A stretch of 64,000 nt of DNA from Providencia heimbachae ATCC 35613 (GTDB taxonomy: Bacteria > Pseudomonadota > Gammaproteobacteria > Enterobacterales > Enterobacteriaceae): positions 62,001 through 126,000 of the forward strand of contig NZ_LXEW01000040.1 in NCBI RefSeq assembly GCF_001655055.1. The letters are read 5' to 3'. The notes beneath the pieces were generated by a model. That model saw nothing but the letters and a program-made list of their open reading frames with translations, was not told the origin of the DNA and did no database searches. Below are positions 43,372 through 52,360 of the stretch, in pieces. Position 1 is the first letter of the stretch. Each line of letters opens with the position of its first letter. The position numbers and the translations under genes are program-made.

Positions 43372-43853
43372 TTTTGAAGGTTGAACATTTTAAAATTAAA
43401 AACTGTGACTTAGCTCTTAATTATTTTTATTTTTTATCCTATTTGATTTTAAAATGAAACGTCGATTAGTTGTTTTTAATAAATTGAAAATTAAGGAAAT
43501 TTAAAATATTTTATTCACAATATGAGATCTTTTTCTGTGAATATTGTTATGAGTATAATTATTTTAGATATTTTCAGAAGGAGATAATTCATGCAGAAAC
43601 ATTTCAGCTCTCACTTTTGAATGTAATCAATTTTATAAAACATTGTTTATAGTGATATTGAAACTAATAAAAAGGCTCCAAACTTCATTGTATTAAACAA
43701 ATACAGATCAGTTTGAAGCGAAGTCATTCAATTTTTAATATCATTTTGTTTCGGAACGTTGGTACTGTTTTAGAGTAAATAAAATAATTAATTCTATAAA
43801 GGTAAGGCTATTTAATCGTCATTATGTTCCTTTATTATTGTTTTTATTCAGAG
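43372..43853. other. Intergenic region with a nine-codon reading frame
   Basis: About 480 AT-rich bases separate the operator region from the dcu gene end. The only notable signal is at 43591-43620: ATG CAG AAA CAT TTC AGC TCT CAC TTT TGA (nine sense codons), with GAAGGAG seven bases upstream on the plus strand. It could be a leader peptide, the broken start of a lost gene, or chance. Nothing else recognisable was seen. Confidence 0.35.
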
Positions 43854-45155
43854 CTATACCAGCATCGGGGCAATAATAAAACCAAATGCAACGCCTGCGA
43901 GAATTCCACCTAATCCCGGTAACATAAAGGGATGATTGAGAATATATTTTCCTACCCGAGTTGAGCCTGTAGAGTCAAATTCAATAGCTGCTAGTGAAGT
44001 AGGGTAAGTGGGAAGAACGAATACGCCAGTAACCGCGACAAATGAGGCTAAAATTGCCCAAGTGGGTACATCTAACGCGATGGCTAAAGGAATGATCAGC
44101 GGTGTCGTTGCGCCTTGTGAATATAATAATGCGCAGGTACAGAATAAGACTAAAGCCAGTAATATTGGATAAGCCGCTAATACATCTCCTGCAATTTCCT
44201 TAATTTGTCCCATATGGGCATCAACAAAGGTCGTCCCTAAAGTCACAATACCTAATATGACTGCAAGAGAACTCATGCCGGATCGAAATGTTGGTGCCAT
44301 GACAATAGAATTAGGTGAAGTTTTACAAAATACCACCATTAAGCAGGCTGCACTCAGCATACAAATAATGATTATGTCACGGGTTCCCATTGGCTTCCCA
44401 ATGTCAAAACCAGGACGTAATTGAGGAAAGGCGGCAAGTATCACAATGCCAATAGTCGCAAGAACAAAGAGCACAACTGAGAATTTTTCTTTTACTGTAC
44501 TATCACCTTTCTTTTCTTCATATTTATGAACAAGGCCTTTTTGTAACCGGTCTAAATAAACTTCATCATCTTCAAGTTCACAGCCTTGACGTGAAGCGAT
44601 AAATGCGGCAACCATTGCGGCGACAAAAGATGCGGGTAAGCAAACAGACATAACCACAAGAAAAGTTACACCATTGCCTTCCATTATTGTCAACATAGCT
44701 GCCATCGCCGCACTAATTGGCGATCCTGATATTGCGATTTGAGAGGCGACGACTGAGCCTGCCAGTGTTCTTGATGGACGAACGCCTGAGTCTTTCGCTA
44801 TTTCAGCAATAACGGGGAGCATCGAAAATACAATAAAGCCAGTTCCAGCCATTATTGTCATAATCCAGGTGGTGATGGGCGCAATGATATTAATATATTT
44901 AGGATTTTTACGCATGAATGTTCCGGCAAGACGAACTAAATAGTCCATCCCACCCGCAGCTTGCAGTGCAGAAGCTGCAACGACGACGGTCATAATAATT
45001 AAAATAACATCAACAGGCGGGGAACCAATAGGTAAACCAAAACCAATGGTTAATACGGCTAATCCTAACCCACCACATAAACCAATGCCTATTCCCCCCA
45101 TTCTAATTCCGAAGAAAATAGCACCCAATACAACAATGACCTCTAGCCAAATCAT
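43854..45155 (-). CDS. DcuA/DcuB-type anaerobic C4-dicarboxylate/aspartate transporter
   Basis: This 433-residue protein, exactly the length of E. coli DcuA, has ten or more membrane segments. Family motifs include GIRMGGIGIGLCGGLGLAVL, QAAGGMDYLVRLAGTFMRKNPKYINIIAPI, SGSPISAAMAAMLTIMEGNG, ALLYSQGATTPLIIPLA and LPTYPTSLAAIEFDSTGSTRVGKYILNHPF. The ATG at 45155 has TGGAG six bases upstream. Dcu carriers exchange fumarate, aspartate or malate for succinate under anaerobic conditions. It follows the aspartate racemase gene by 83 bases, pointing to aspartate as the transported substrate. It is clearly Dcu family but diverged, so no A/B symbol is given. Confidence 0.88.
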   Translation of the reverse strand: MIWLEVIVVLGAIFFGIRMGGIGIGLCGGLGLAVLTIGFGLPIGSPPVDVILIIMTVVVAASALQAAGGMDYLVRLAGTFMRKNPKYINIIAPITTWIMTIMAGTGFIVFSMLPVIAEIAKDSGVRPSRTLAGSVVASQIAISGSPISAAMAAMLTIMEGNGVTFLVVMSVCLPASFVAAMVAAFIASRQGCELEDDEVYLDRLQKGLVHKYEEKKGDSTVKEKFSVVLFVLATIGIVILAAFPQLRPGFDIGKPMGTRDIIIICMLSAACLMVVFCKTSPNSIVMAPTFRSGMSSLAVILGIVTLGTTFVDAHMGQIKEIAGDVLAAYPILLALVLFCTCALLYSQGATTPLIIPLAIALDVPTWAILASFVAVTGVFVLPTYPTSLAAIEFDSTGSTRVGKYILNHPFMLPGLGGILAGVAFGFIIAPMLV

Positions 45156-45238
45156 AATCGTCTCCAATAGACAATATATTGTCATTAGTAATAAAAAATA
45201 ATTAATTGTTATAGTTTGATATAACGTTTAGGTGTTTA

Positions 45239-45967
45239 TTATGAATTTTTGTTTGTAATTAAATTATGTTTTCCAACTCTTTTTTCATACCAATCGATAC
45301 TAGCTCTTACTAATGAGCTGGTTGAATCAATATATTTTTCAGGGTTGTTTTTAATTTCTCTCTCAAGAATGACGGGCACTTCGGTACATCCTAAAACGAT
45401 TATTTCAGCACCGGATGCAAATAATAATTCAGCTTGTTTTTTCATGATGGACTCAGCAAGTAATAAATTCCCCGATTTTAATAAATAGATACTTTCCATC
45501 ACTAAATTTTGATTATCTATATTAGGTTTTATGCAGGTTAGATCATTTTCTTCAATGGCTTTCTGATATAATTCCATATACAAGGTTGCATTGGTTGCCA
45601 ATAATCCAACTTTTTTCTTTTTTGTTAAAATAACTTCATTCATCGTTGTTTCAACAATGTTTAGCATTTCAACGTGACAGGACTTTTTAAGCTCTAAAAA
45701 CCAAAAATGTGCAGTATTGCAAGGGATTATGATGCATTCTGCACCTGCATCTTCTAGTTTTTTAAGGTAATTTTCCATTGTAGGTAAAGGGGACATCCCA
45801 TGATTTAAAAGCGCATTAGTGCGGTCTGGAATGTCAGGGATTGAAGATATAATTAATGGAATATGATCTTGATCTTTATTTGCAGCAGTAAAGGTTACAA
45901 ATTTATTAAATAAATCGACGGTTGCTGCAGGCCCCATTCCACCTAGAACACCAATTAAACCTTTCAC
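45239..45967 (-). CDS. Aspartate/glutamate racemase family protein (aspartate racemase-like)
   Basis: This 242-residue, PLP-independent racemase of the Asp/Glu/hydantoin family begins MKGLIGVLGGMGPAATVDLFNKFV, the opening of the YgeA/aspartate-racemase branch. The two catalytic cysteines are in IIPCNTAHFW and LGCTEVPVIL. It stands first in an operon with a DcuA-type carrier and is divergent from a LysR-type regulator. It probably interconverts D- and L-aspartate so that D-aspartate can feed aspartase and fumarate respiration. Glutamate racemase for cell wall is unlikely, given the YgeA-type motifs. Confidence 0.85.
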   Translation of the reverse strand: MKGLIGVLGGMGPAATVDLFNKFVTFTAANKDQDHIPLIISSIPDIPDRTNALLNHGMSPLPTMENYLKKLEDAGAECIIIPCNTAHFWFLELKKSCHVEMLNIVETTMNEVILTKKKKVGLLATNATLYMELYQKAIEENDLTCIKPNIDNQNLVMESIYLLKSGNLLLAESIMKKQAELLFASGAEIIVLGCTEVPVILEREIKNNPEKYIDSTSSLVRASIDWYEKRVGKHNLITNKNS

Positions 45968-46438
45968 AATGATTACTCCTGATCCTTATTCCTCTTAGAT
46001 ATTTTATTTGTGTTAAATACCCTAGGGTGAATTAATGTTTAAATGAATTATTTTGTTGATGATATGTGTTTTTAATTAAACTTGGTTTTTAAGTTTAGAG
46101 TTAATGACTTGTTTTATTTTTACCAAGGAATATAGGGGAAGAGAAATGCAAGTAAGTATGGGGTTATGCAAAATCTGCATCACCTTTTATTTTAACGACA
46201 AAGTGAGCAATGGATTAATGGCTGTAAGCTATGTAGGGTAAGGTTTTTCGTAATTTAAAAATTAATTAAAAATATAAATTGATTTTAATTAATGTTTAAA
46301 ATGTTAAGGCTATGCATAATACAAATAATGGCATTAAGAAAGTTAAAAATAAATTAACTAATAATTAACTTTTATTACCAATATAATTATCTTCATTAAT
46401 TTAGTCGACTGATACTGAATTATTTAAGGCCAAACACC
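45968..46438. promoter_or_regulatory. Divergent control region between racemase and LysR-type gene
   Basis: This region contains 471 AT-rich bases and no gene. ATTAATTAAAA (46261-46271) and TTTTAATTAAT (46283-46293) are perfect 11-base inverted arms with an 11-base spacer, about 145 bases before the regulator start. LysR proteins bind T-N11-A-type dyads, so this is a candidate site, although AT-rich DNA yields such repeats easily. Confidence 0.4.
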
Positions 46439-47347
46439 ATGAAAAACATCGAAACAAAATGGCTATATGATTTTTTAACGTTAGAATCCTGCCGTCACTT
46501 TTCACATGCCGCAGAGCAACGAAATATTTCTCAACCTGCATTTAGCCGCAGGATCAGGGCATTGGAGGATGCTATTGGTGTTGAGTTATTTGATAGAACT
46601 ATCTCGCCATTACAGCTTTCAGAGGAGGGTAAAATTTTTCATTCTCAAGCTCGCAGTTTATTGCAACAATTAGAGTGCAATCTCAGTGAGCTTTCGGGTC
46701 ATAATGTCCTTAGCCTTCCAAATATAAAAATCGCAGCAGCGCATTCATTATCGCTCTCACTACTACCTAAATTAGTTCGTTCATTATCAGAATATGGTGG
46801 GGAATTTGTTTATCATGTGGAAGCTATCGATGTCGTTGAGGTGGTGAATACCTTACGAGAAGGAAAAAGTGACTTTATTATTTCGTTTTATGATGAAAAT
46901 CTTATGCAGCCACCTTTTAACTGTTTAAATGTATTTGAATCTGAGCTCTATCCTATTTGCGCCGCTGACCAATTTGGAAGGCCGTTATTTGATATTTACC
47001 AGCCTCAAGTACCTTTGCTTAATTATACCAGTGCATCCTATATGGGGCGGTTAGTGAATCGTCGATTAAGTGAGTTTGGGGCGATAAGCTCTAAAACGCT
47101 ATTTATGTCTTCGATGAGTGAATTATTAAAGCATATGGCGCTAGATGGTCATGGAATAGCTTGGCTTCCGATCTATTCGGTTGTCGACGAATTGAAAGAA
47201 AAAAAACTGGTTTGTCTCGATACGCCAGAATTGACTATTCCTATTCAAGCTTTTATCTATCGAATGGATACACGATTGAATAAAACGGCAGAAGATTTTT
47301 GGCGGATCCTTAAAAAGAATATTCCTGACAATCTAAAACATCTTTGA
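46439..47347 (+). CDS. hypT: LysR-family regulator, HypT (YjiE)-like
   Basis: This 302-residue LysR-type regulator is close to E. coli HypT: NIETKWLYDFLTLESCRHFSHAAE, NISQPAFSRRIRALEDAIGVELFDR, SPLQLSEEGKIFHSQ, AAAHSLSLSLLP and ASYMGRLVNRRL. HypT is activated by hypochlorite through oxidation of Met123, Met206 and Met230. Here the equivalents of Met206 and Met230 are kept (Met202, Met226), but the Met123 position appears to be Leu116. It is divergent from the racemase-dcu operon, so it may have been recruited to regulate that operon, or may just be a neighbour. The family assignment is strong; the target is unproven. Confidence 0.85.
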   Translation: MKNIETKWLYDFLTLESCRHFSHAAEQRNISQPAFSRRIRALEDAIGVELFDRTISPLQLSEEGKIFHSQARSLLQQLECNLSELSGHNVLSLPNIKIAAAHSLSLSLLPKLVRSLSEYGGEFVYHVEAIDVVEVVNTLREGKSDFIISFYDENLMQPPFNCLNVFESELYPICAADQFGRPLFDIYQPQVPLLNYTSASYMGRLVNRRLSEFGAISSKTLFMSSMSELLKHMALDGHGIAWLPIYSVVDELKEKKLVCLDTPELTIPIQAFIYRMDTRLNKTAEDFWRILKKNIPDNLKHL

Positions 47348-47509
47348 TGGGAAGGCGGGGGGTGTTTCATTTACGAATGGCTATTGATAATTAAAAAATC
47401 TATCTCTTATTTTAACTCTGTTGATTTTCATTTTATTATAATTAAGTTTTCAATTGCGACGCTTTAATGTTCAATGTTGAAATTATTATAATAATCAATG
47501 GAGTAAATT

Positions 47510-47935
47510 TTGAGATTGACGTTTTCTTTACAGCAAAAAGTGAGTAGAAAAAAATACATCGGTGTTGTGGTTTTTTACTTTTTATGTCAATTAATTTTAA
47601 TTAATTACATATCACCTTTATTGGATGAAAACTATTTATCTGAGTATTGGAGTGATGGTATTCAGTATGTCATTTCGGTAATTATTTATCTCTGCTTCTG
47701 CCTTCTTTTTGCTTTATCTTTAATTGTGCTCCAAATTTATTTCTTGAGAATATGGGTCTTTAGGCTAAATGATATCGGTTTCAATCCATATCTTTGCATT
47801 TTTCCTTTTTTTTACTTTTTAGTATTATTAATCAATAATTTTTTTATTTTTAGTCCTTGGGTCGCTTATCCCTATTTTCTCTTGATTTTCGTGAGTGCAA
47901 TCCCTTCTACGGGGCGTTTTAAAAAAACAAAATAG
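47510..47935 (+). CDS. Small DUF805-like membrane protein
   Basis: This 141-residue protein with four hydrophobic segments starts at TTG (GGAG six bases upstream; no ATG is near). The stretch RIWVFRLNDIGFNPYL recalls the DUF805 motif RxLHDIGxxxxW, and the opening SRKKYIGVVVFYF recalls its R-x-x-Y/F start. The C-terminus GRFKKTK is basic. It is the last gene before tRNA-Phe on the accessory side. Function is unknown for the family. Confidence 0.65.
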   Translation: MRLTFSLQQKVSRKKYIGVVVFYFLCQLILINYISPLLDENYLSEYWSDGIQYVISVIIYLCFCLLFALSLIVLQIYFLRIWVFRLNDIGFNPYLCIFPFFYFLVLLINNFFIFSPWVAYPYFLLIFVSAIPSTGRFKKTK

Positions 47936-48130
47936 TATCGAATTCGATAGAAATGATTGGAAATTGTTAAAGGGTGGCTGGATGCATTCTCGTCATACTG
48001 CCAACTATCGCCTATGCCTAACACTTTACAACTGAAAAGCAGCGAATGAGAGAGCTGATGTGGGTAGAATAATGCTTGATTCAATGGTGCAGGTTTAAGG
48101 TGGGAGATTGTTTAGTGGAGACTCAAAAGC

Positions 48131-48156
48131 AAAAACCCGCCTTAGGCGGGTTCTTT
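48131..48156 (-). terminator. Rho-independent terminator of tRNA-Phe
   Basis: AACCCGCC (48134-48141), a three-base loop and GGCGGGTT (48145-48152) form a GC-rich hairpin. On the minus strand it is followed by a T run at 48135-48131. It lies 8 bases beyond the tRNA 3' end. Confidence 0.92.
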
Positions 48157-48163
48157 AAATGCG

Positions 48164-48239
48164 TGGTGCCCGGACTCGGAATCGAACCAAGGACACGGGG
48201 ATTTTCAATCCCCTGCTCTACCGACTGAGCTATCCGGGC
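48164..48239 (-). tRNA. pheV: tRNA-Phe (anticodon GAA)
   Basis: This 76-base gene on the minus strand reads GCCCGGATAGCTCAGTCGGT at the 5' end. Acceptor GCCCGGA pairs with TCCGGGC, the D-arm is AGCTC...GAGC and the anticodon arm is GGGGATTGAAAATCCCC with GAA. The T-arm contains GGTTCGATTCC and the encoded 3' end is CCA. It sits beside mltC, as pheV does in the E. coli nupG-mltC neighbourhood, a known island insertion site. Its 3' end faces the accessory genes. No second copy of the tRNA end was noticed in the window. Confidence 0.97.
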
Positions 48240-48432
48240 AACGGAGCGTATTAAACCTGATTTCAGCAGTCGAGTCAAGGCGCTTGATAAAAAGTTTGAT
48301 TGGATGCGCTTTTTTTCAACAGCTTAGCCAGTTTTTAATCGAAAATAAGTAAAGCTGGGGGGGTAAATAAGCAAATGCCAGTAAGGACGATTATCGATAC
48401 TGGCATTTTACATTTAATCGTAAATTAAATAC

Positions 48433-49506
48433 TTAACGTAAATATTTTTTCTGTGCTTTATTTACCTTGATAAGGTAATTGCGCGATTCTGCCGCTGGGT
48501 GTTTTGTCGATAAGGTTTCGTACACATCACCCGGTTCAAGGTTATTGATGCGCTGTGCGGCTTGTTTTTTATCATTGTGGAATACTCGAAGTACACTGCC
48601 TGCTCCACCGTTGTATGCGGTAATAACGGCATAGCGGCGTGAGGTTGGGTTCTGTACATCGCCCAAGTAGCTGTTTTGCAGTATGGCTAAATAGGCTGCG
48701 CCAGTGTCGATATTATTTTCAGGGTCAAATAAATAGCTACGGCTCGGTACACCTGATTTTCCTTGTGAACGGAAAACATCTTTCCCTGCGGTATTTGGCA
48801 TAATCTGCATTAATCCGAGGGCATCAGAGCGGCTAACCGCATAAGGGTTAAAGCTCGACTCAATTTGCATTATCGCCAAAATAAGTGACTCATCGACACC
48901 GTATTTAGCTGCGGATTTCTTAATATAAGGCAGATATTTGTGGGCTCGCTGATCTAAATGGTTAGGTACCAGCTGCATGGTAACAGACCAAACTACATTC
49001 ATACCTGATTGCCTGCGCTGCATTTTGTTGCTAACCAGATAATCTGCAAATTTAGTGGCGCGCCATTCCCAGCGAACGGGCTCTCCTGCATTATCTAATA
49101 CTTGGCCAAATAAGAAAGGTTCTTTGCTATGAGGGATGTCATTAATATCGGAATAGAGGTCGATAGAATTAGGGTCATCACCCATTAATAAGGTCGTGAC
49201 AATCGCTTTTTTGAGATGCTGTGAAGGTTCAATCGCTGAAATAGTTTCTACCGTGATTGTGCCTGCGTCGAAATTAATGTGACTACGAGTACGATATTCA
49301 TCAGTGTATTTCACATAATCTTTTGGTCCAGCGATAAGGACTTCTTTAATCCCCCAAATATTTTCAATATTATGGGCAAATTGTCCCATTAAAATATCGA
49401 AGCCATTGGTATCTTTTACATAATCAGGATTATAGTCAGATTTTTGATTGCTAGAACAAGAAACAATCAGTGGTATCAACAATGTTAGCGTAAGTAGTTT
49501 TTTCAT
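48433..49506 (-). CDS. mltC: Membrane-bound lytic murein transglycosylase C
   Basis: This 357-residue outer-membrane lipoprotein cleaves peptidoglycan glycan strands with formation of 1,6-anhydromuramic acid. Signal peptide [17 protein letters not shown] gives lipidated Cys17. The middle domain ([19 protein letters not shown]) is MltC-specific. The SLT domain (about residues 190-355) has the catalytic Glu in [25 protein letters not shown] and the late [17 protein letters not shown]. The ATG at 49506 gives the normal E. coli length; a GTG three codons upstream is less likely. Neighbour yggX lies upstream on the same strand. Confidence 0.96.
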   Translation of the reverse strand: MKKLLTLTLLIPLIVSCSSNQKSDYNPDYVKDTNGFDILMGQFAHNIENIWGIKEVLIAGPKDYVKYTDEYRTRSHINFDAGTITVETISAIEPSQHLKKAIVTTLLMGDDPNSIDLYSDINDIPHSKEPFLFGQVLDNAGEPVRWEWRATKFADYLVSNKMQRRQSGMNVVWSVTMQLVPNHLDQRAHKYLPYIKKSAAKYGVDESLILAIMQIESSFNPYAVSRSDALGLMQIMPNTAGKDVFRSQGKSGVPSRSYLFDPENNIDTGAAYLAILQNSYLGDVQNPTSRRYAVITAYNGGAGSVLRVFHNDKKQAAQRINNLEPGDVYETLSTKHPAAESRNYLIKVNKAQKKYLR

Positions 49507-49545
49507 ACGATCCACAGTATTGGTGCAATAGGCCTATTTATCGAT

Positions 49546-49612
49546 TTAATATTCTAAACAATTCAAGTTGCAGATAACACACCTGCAACTTGATGTGTGA
49601 CGAGTATCAACC
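49546..49612. repeat. ERIC remnant (termini only) between yggX and mltC
   Basis: ATATTCTAAACAATTCAAGTTGCAG and CTGCAACTTG...GTGACGAGTAT look like the two ERIC ends joined with the central hairpin deleted. CAAGTTGCAG (49564-49573) and CTGCAACTTG (49583-49592) form a perfect 10-base stem. It may also act as an intercistronic hairpin. Confidence 0.6.
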
Positions 49613-49621
49613 GATAGATTA

Positions 49622-49888
49622 TTATTCCGGGGTGTAACCATCAATTTGAATGTCATGTCCTTCAAATAAGAACTTGACCATTTCTTGCTCTAGCATTTTA
49701 CGGTCATCAGGATTCATGGTGTTGAGCTTTTTCTCGTTGATAAGCATAGTTTGCTTCGTCATCCACTGGCCCCAGGCTTCTTTCGATATTTCGTTAAAAA
49801 TTCGTTTTCCTAATTCACCCGGATACAGCTGAAAATCTTGCCCATCAGCGTCACGTTGTAAAAAAGTACAAAAAATCGTTCTACTCAT
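49622..49888 (-). CDS. yggX: Iron-sulfur-cluster-protecting protein YggX
   Basis: This 88-residue protein is collinear with E. coli Ygg[38 protein letters not shown] and [22 protein letters not shown]. The single Cys7 is the conserved one. YggX is linked to Fe(II) trafficking and protection of Fe-S clusters from oxidants. GAGG nine bases before the ATG at 49888 marks the start. It begins just after mutY, itself a 4Fe-4S enzyme, as in E. coli. Confidence 0.95.
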   Translation of the reverse strand: MSRTIFCTFLQRDADGQDFQLYPGELGKRIFNEISKEAWGQWMTKQTMLINEKKLNTMNPDDRKMLEQEMVKFLFEGHDIQIDGYTPE

Positions 49889-49899
49889 TATTTTTTTCC

Positions 49900-50952
49900 T
49901 CAAATATCAGGTAGTAAGGCTAATTGTTTTAATAAGCTATCAACCGGCGCGGCAAGGCCGATTGTTGCGCCTAGATGCAAGTTATACCAAAGTCCTTTAC
50001 CTTCATCCATGGCAGCGTTAAATGCCTGAATATTAACTTTTACAGGGATAATATCCAAATGAAAATGGCTAAAAGTGTGGCGGAACGAAATTAATTGCTC
50101 CGGAATGTCATGTTGTAGGCCTGAATCGGCTAACCATTGATTGAGTTGTTCAAAGGATTCAAATTGTGGGAATACAAACAACCCACCCCAAATTCCAGAA
50201 GGTGGGCGCTGTTCCAACCAGACATTGTCTTTTTGTTGCATAATTAAAAACCAAGCACTTTTCTCAGGAATTTTTTGCTTTGGTTTTTTACCCGGGTAGG
50301 ATTGCCATGAGTGATTTGCATAGGCGATACAGCCAGTATTTAATGGGCAAAGCTCACATTTAGGCTTACTACGCGTACAAACCATCGCGCCTAAATCCAT
50401 CATAGCTTGATTAAAAAATTCGACACTTATTTCTGGTGTAACCTTGGTACTAATTTCCCAAAGACGATTTTCAACCTCTTTTTTACCGGGCCAACCGTCA
50501 ATAGCATAACAGCGCGCTAGGACGCGTTTAACATTACCATCTAAGATTGGGTAATGTTGTTGCTGAGATAATGAGAGAATTGCCCCTGCGGTAGAGCGGC
50601 CGACACCGGGTAGGGCGAGGACTTCATCGAAGGTGGTTGGAAATAGGCCTTGGTGCTGTGTTGAGATAATTTGTGCCGCTTTATGCAGATTACGTGCTCG
50701 AGCGTAATACCCTAAGCCGGTCCATAAATGCAGAACCTCATCAATAGGCGCGGCAGCTAGTGCGTTTACATCTGCAAATCGATGAATGAATTTTTCAAAG
50801 TAAGGAATAACGGTACTGACTTGGGTTTGTTGTAGCATCACTTCAGACAACCAAACATGGTAGGACGATTTTTCTTGTTGCCATGGCAACGTTTTACGTC
50901 CGTATTTGTGGTACCAGTTGAGCACTGCTTGAGAAAATTGTTGAGCTTCCAT
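49900..50952 (-). CDS. mutY: Adenine DNA glycosylase MutY
   Basis: This 350-residue base-excision enzyme removes A mispaired with 8-oxoG. The helix-hairpin-helix is [16 protein letters not shown], the catalytic Asp is in [15 protein letters not shown], the 4Fe-4S cysteines are in [17 protein letters not shown] and the C-terminal NUDIX-like domain contains [18 protein letters not shown] and [12 protein letters not shown]. The ATG at 50952 aligns with the E. coli N-terminus; a second ATG three codons upstream is possible, and neither has a strong ribosome-binding site. It is divergent from trmB and upstream of yggX. Confidence 0.97.
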   Translation of the reverse strand: MEAQQFSQAVLNWYHKYGRKTLPWQQEKSSYHVWLSEVMLQQTQVSTVIPYFEKFIHRFADVNALAAAPIDEVLHLWTGLGYYARARNLHKAAQIISTQHQGLFPTTFDEVLALPGVGRSTAGAILSLSQQQHYPILDGNVKRVLARCYAIDGWPGKKEVENRLWEISTKVTPEISVEFFNQAMMDLGAMVCTRSKPKCELCPLNTGCIAYANHSWQSYPGKKPKQKIPEKSAWFLIMQQKDNVWLEQRPPSGIWGGLFVFPQFESFEQLNQWLADSGLQHDIPEQLISFRHTFSHFHLDIIPVKVNIQAFNAAMDEGKGLWYNLHLGATIGLAAPVDSLLKQLALLPDI

Positions 50953-51246
50953 TGAAATCATTATTTTTATAGGTATTCAGTAATGGTAAGGATTGCAACA
51001 TAGACCGGAGAGGCTGTAAACCGCTTATTGTGTAGTAATATGTAAAGTTATCCAATTATCAACTGCAACATGTGTAGAGTTTTGATAAACTCCTCACCCG
51101 TTATGCTTTAATTTGTCGGGTCGCTGAGCGAAATCAATAATTATGCAACCCCTAAGCAACTGGAAGGATTAAGGGGTATACCTAAATATTTCAATTTGCT
51201 TGTTGGTACATTAACTCATTGGATAACTAATTCTTAGAACTTTATT

Positions 51247-51972
51247 ATGATCAATAATGTCATCTCCCCCGAATATAATGAAGAGGGGCGGGTTATGCGT
51301 CGTGTCCGTAGTTTTGTCCGCCGTCAAGGGCGTCTGACAAAACGTCAGGAAGATGCATTAGAAAGCGAATGGCTTAAAATGGGCATCGATTTTGTTAACG
51401 AACCTTTTGATTTCGCTAAAGTATTTAATAATACAAATCCAGTTATTTTAGAAATTGGATTTGGTATGGGCTCTTCACTTGTCACTATGGCGGCACAAAA
51501 TCCGGATAAAAATTTCCTAGGAATTGAAGTTCACGCTCCGGGTGTGGGTGCATGTCTTGCTTCTGCGAAAGAAGAAAATGTGACCAATTTGCGAGTGATG
51601 TGCCACGATGCAATCGAAGTGTTAGATTGTATGATCCCAGACAGTAGTTTATCTATGGTTCAGTTATTTTTTCCTGACCCATGGCATAAATCGAAACACA
51701 GTAAGCGCCGTATTGTGCAAGTCCCTTTTGCAGAAAAAATTCGCGGTAAGCTTACTATTGGCGGTGTTTTTCATATGGCGACCGATTGGCAGCCTTATGC
51801 GAAGCACATGCTTCAGGTAATGACGAGTATTGATGACTATAAAAATTTGTCGTCATCGAGTGACTATGTTCCTCGTCCAGAAACAAGACCAGAAACAAAA
51901 TTTGAAAAGCGCGGCCAGCGGTTAGGGCACGGTGTATGGGATTTAATGTTTGAGAGGATTAATCATGGCTAA
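51247..51972 (+). CDS. trmB: tRNA (guanine-N7)-methyltransferase TrmB
   Basis: This 241-residue SAM-dependent enzyme makes m7G46 in tRNA. Parts seen: basic N-terminus [22 protein letters not shown] motif [31 protein letters not shown] and [21 protein letters not shown] (substrate-binding PDPWxKxRHxKRR). It overlaps yggL by eight bases, and the trmB-yggL pair is conserved in Enterobacterales. The 294 bases between it and mutY hold divergent promoters with no named site. Confidence 0.97.
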   Translation: MINNVISPEYNEEGRVMRRVRSFVRRQGRLTKRQEDALESEWLKMGIDFVNEPFDFAKVFNNTNPVILEIGFGMGSSLVTMAAQNPDKNFLGIEVHAPGVGACLASAKEENVTNLRVMCHDAIEVLDCMIPDSSLSMVQLFFPDPWHKSKHSKRRIVQVPFAEKIRGKLTIGGVFHMATDWQPYAKHMLQVMTSIDDYKNLSSSSDYVPRPETRPETKFEKRGQRLGHGVWDLMFERINHG

Positions 51973-52294
51973 ACAACCACGCAGTCGTCGTTTACGTAAA
52001 AAATTACGTTTGGATGAATTCCAAGAGTTAGGTTTCACTGTAAAATGGAACTTTAAAGAAGGCACACCGATTGAAGAAGTTGACCGCATGGTTGATGAAT
52101 TAATTGCAGAAGCTATTGAGCCAAATGGTCTTGCTTTCGAAGCTAGCGGCTACATGAGCTGGGAAGGCATTGTTTGCCTACAGCAAATTGGTAAATGCAC
52201 AGAAGAACATCGTCAAATCGTTGAGAATTGGCTGAAATCAAAAGGCATGAACGACGTTGTTGTTTCAGAGCTGTTTGATATCTGGTGGGAATAA
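51965..52294 (+). CDS. yggL: YggL, DUF469 family ribosome-associated protein
   Basis: This 109-residue protein has a basic head ([24 protein letters not shown]) and the DUF469 core [32 protein letters not shown], ending [10 protein letters not shown]. coli YggL is a 50S-associated assembly factor of uncertain role. The ATG at 51965, with GAGAGG upstream, lies inside the trmB 3' end. It is followed by a terminator. Confidence 0.95.
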   Translation: MAKQPRSRRLRKKLRLDEFQELGFTVKWNFKEGTPIEEVDRMVDELIAEAIEPNGLAFEASGYMSWEGIVCLQQIGKCTEEHRQIVENWLKSKGMNDVVVSELFDIWWE

Positions 52295-52314
52295 GCATTA
52301 AATTGAGTATTTAA

Positions 52315-52347
52315 TAAAAAGGCATCCTGTTGGATGCCTTTATTTTC
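52315..52347 (+). terminator. Terminator after yggL
   Basis: AAAAAGGCATCC, a TGTT loop and GGATGCCTTTATTTT form a perfect stem with a T tract just after the yggL stop. It also covers an ATG that would extend glsB by nine codons, an argument against that upstream start. Confidence 0.88.
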
Positions 52348-52360
52348 TGGAGCGATAACT

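Noticed and set aside
47980..48060. Possible ERIC fragment (TTCTCGTCATACT...) beside tRNA-Phe
   Set aside because: Only about 13 bases resemble an ERIC end; neither the core hairpin nor the other end is present.
52334..52360. ATG nine codons upstream of the glsB start
   Set aside because: It lies within the terminator hairpin of yggL and has no ribosome-binding site. The TTG at 52361 has GGAG and gives the family length.
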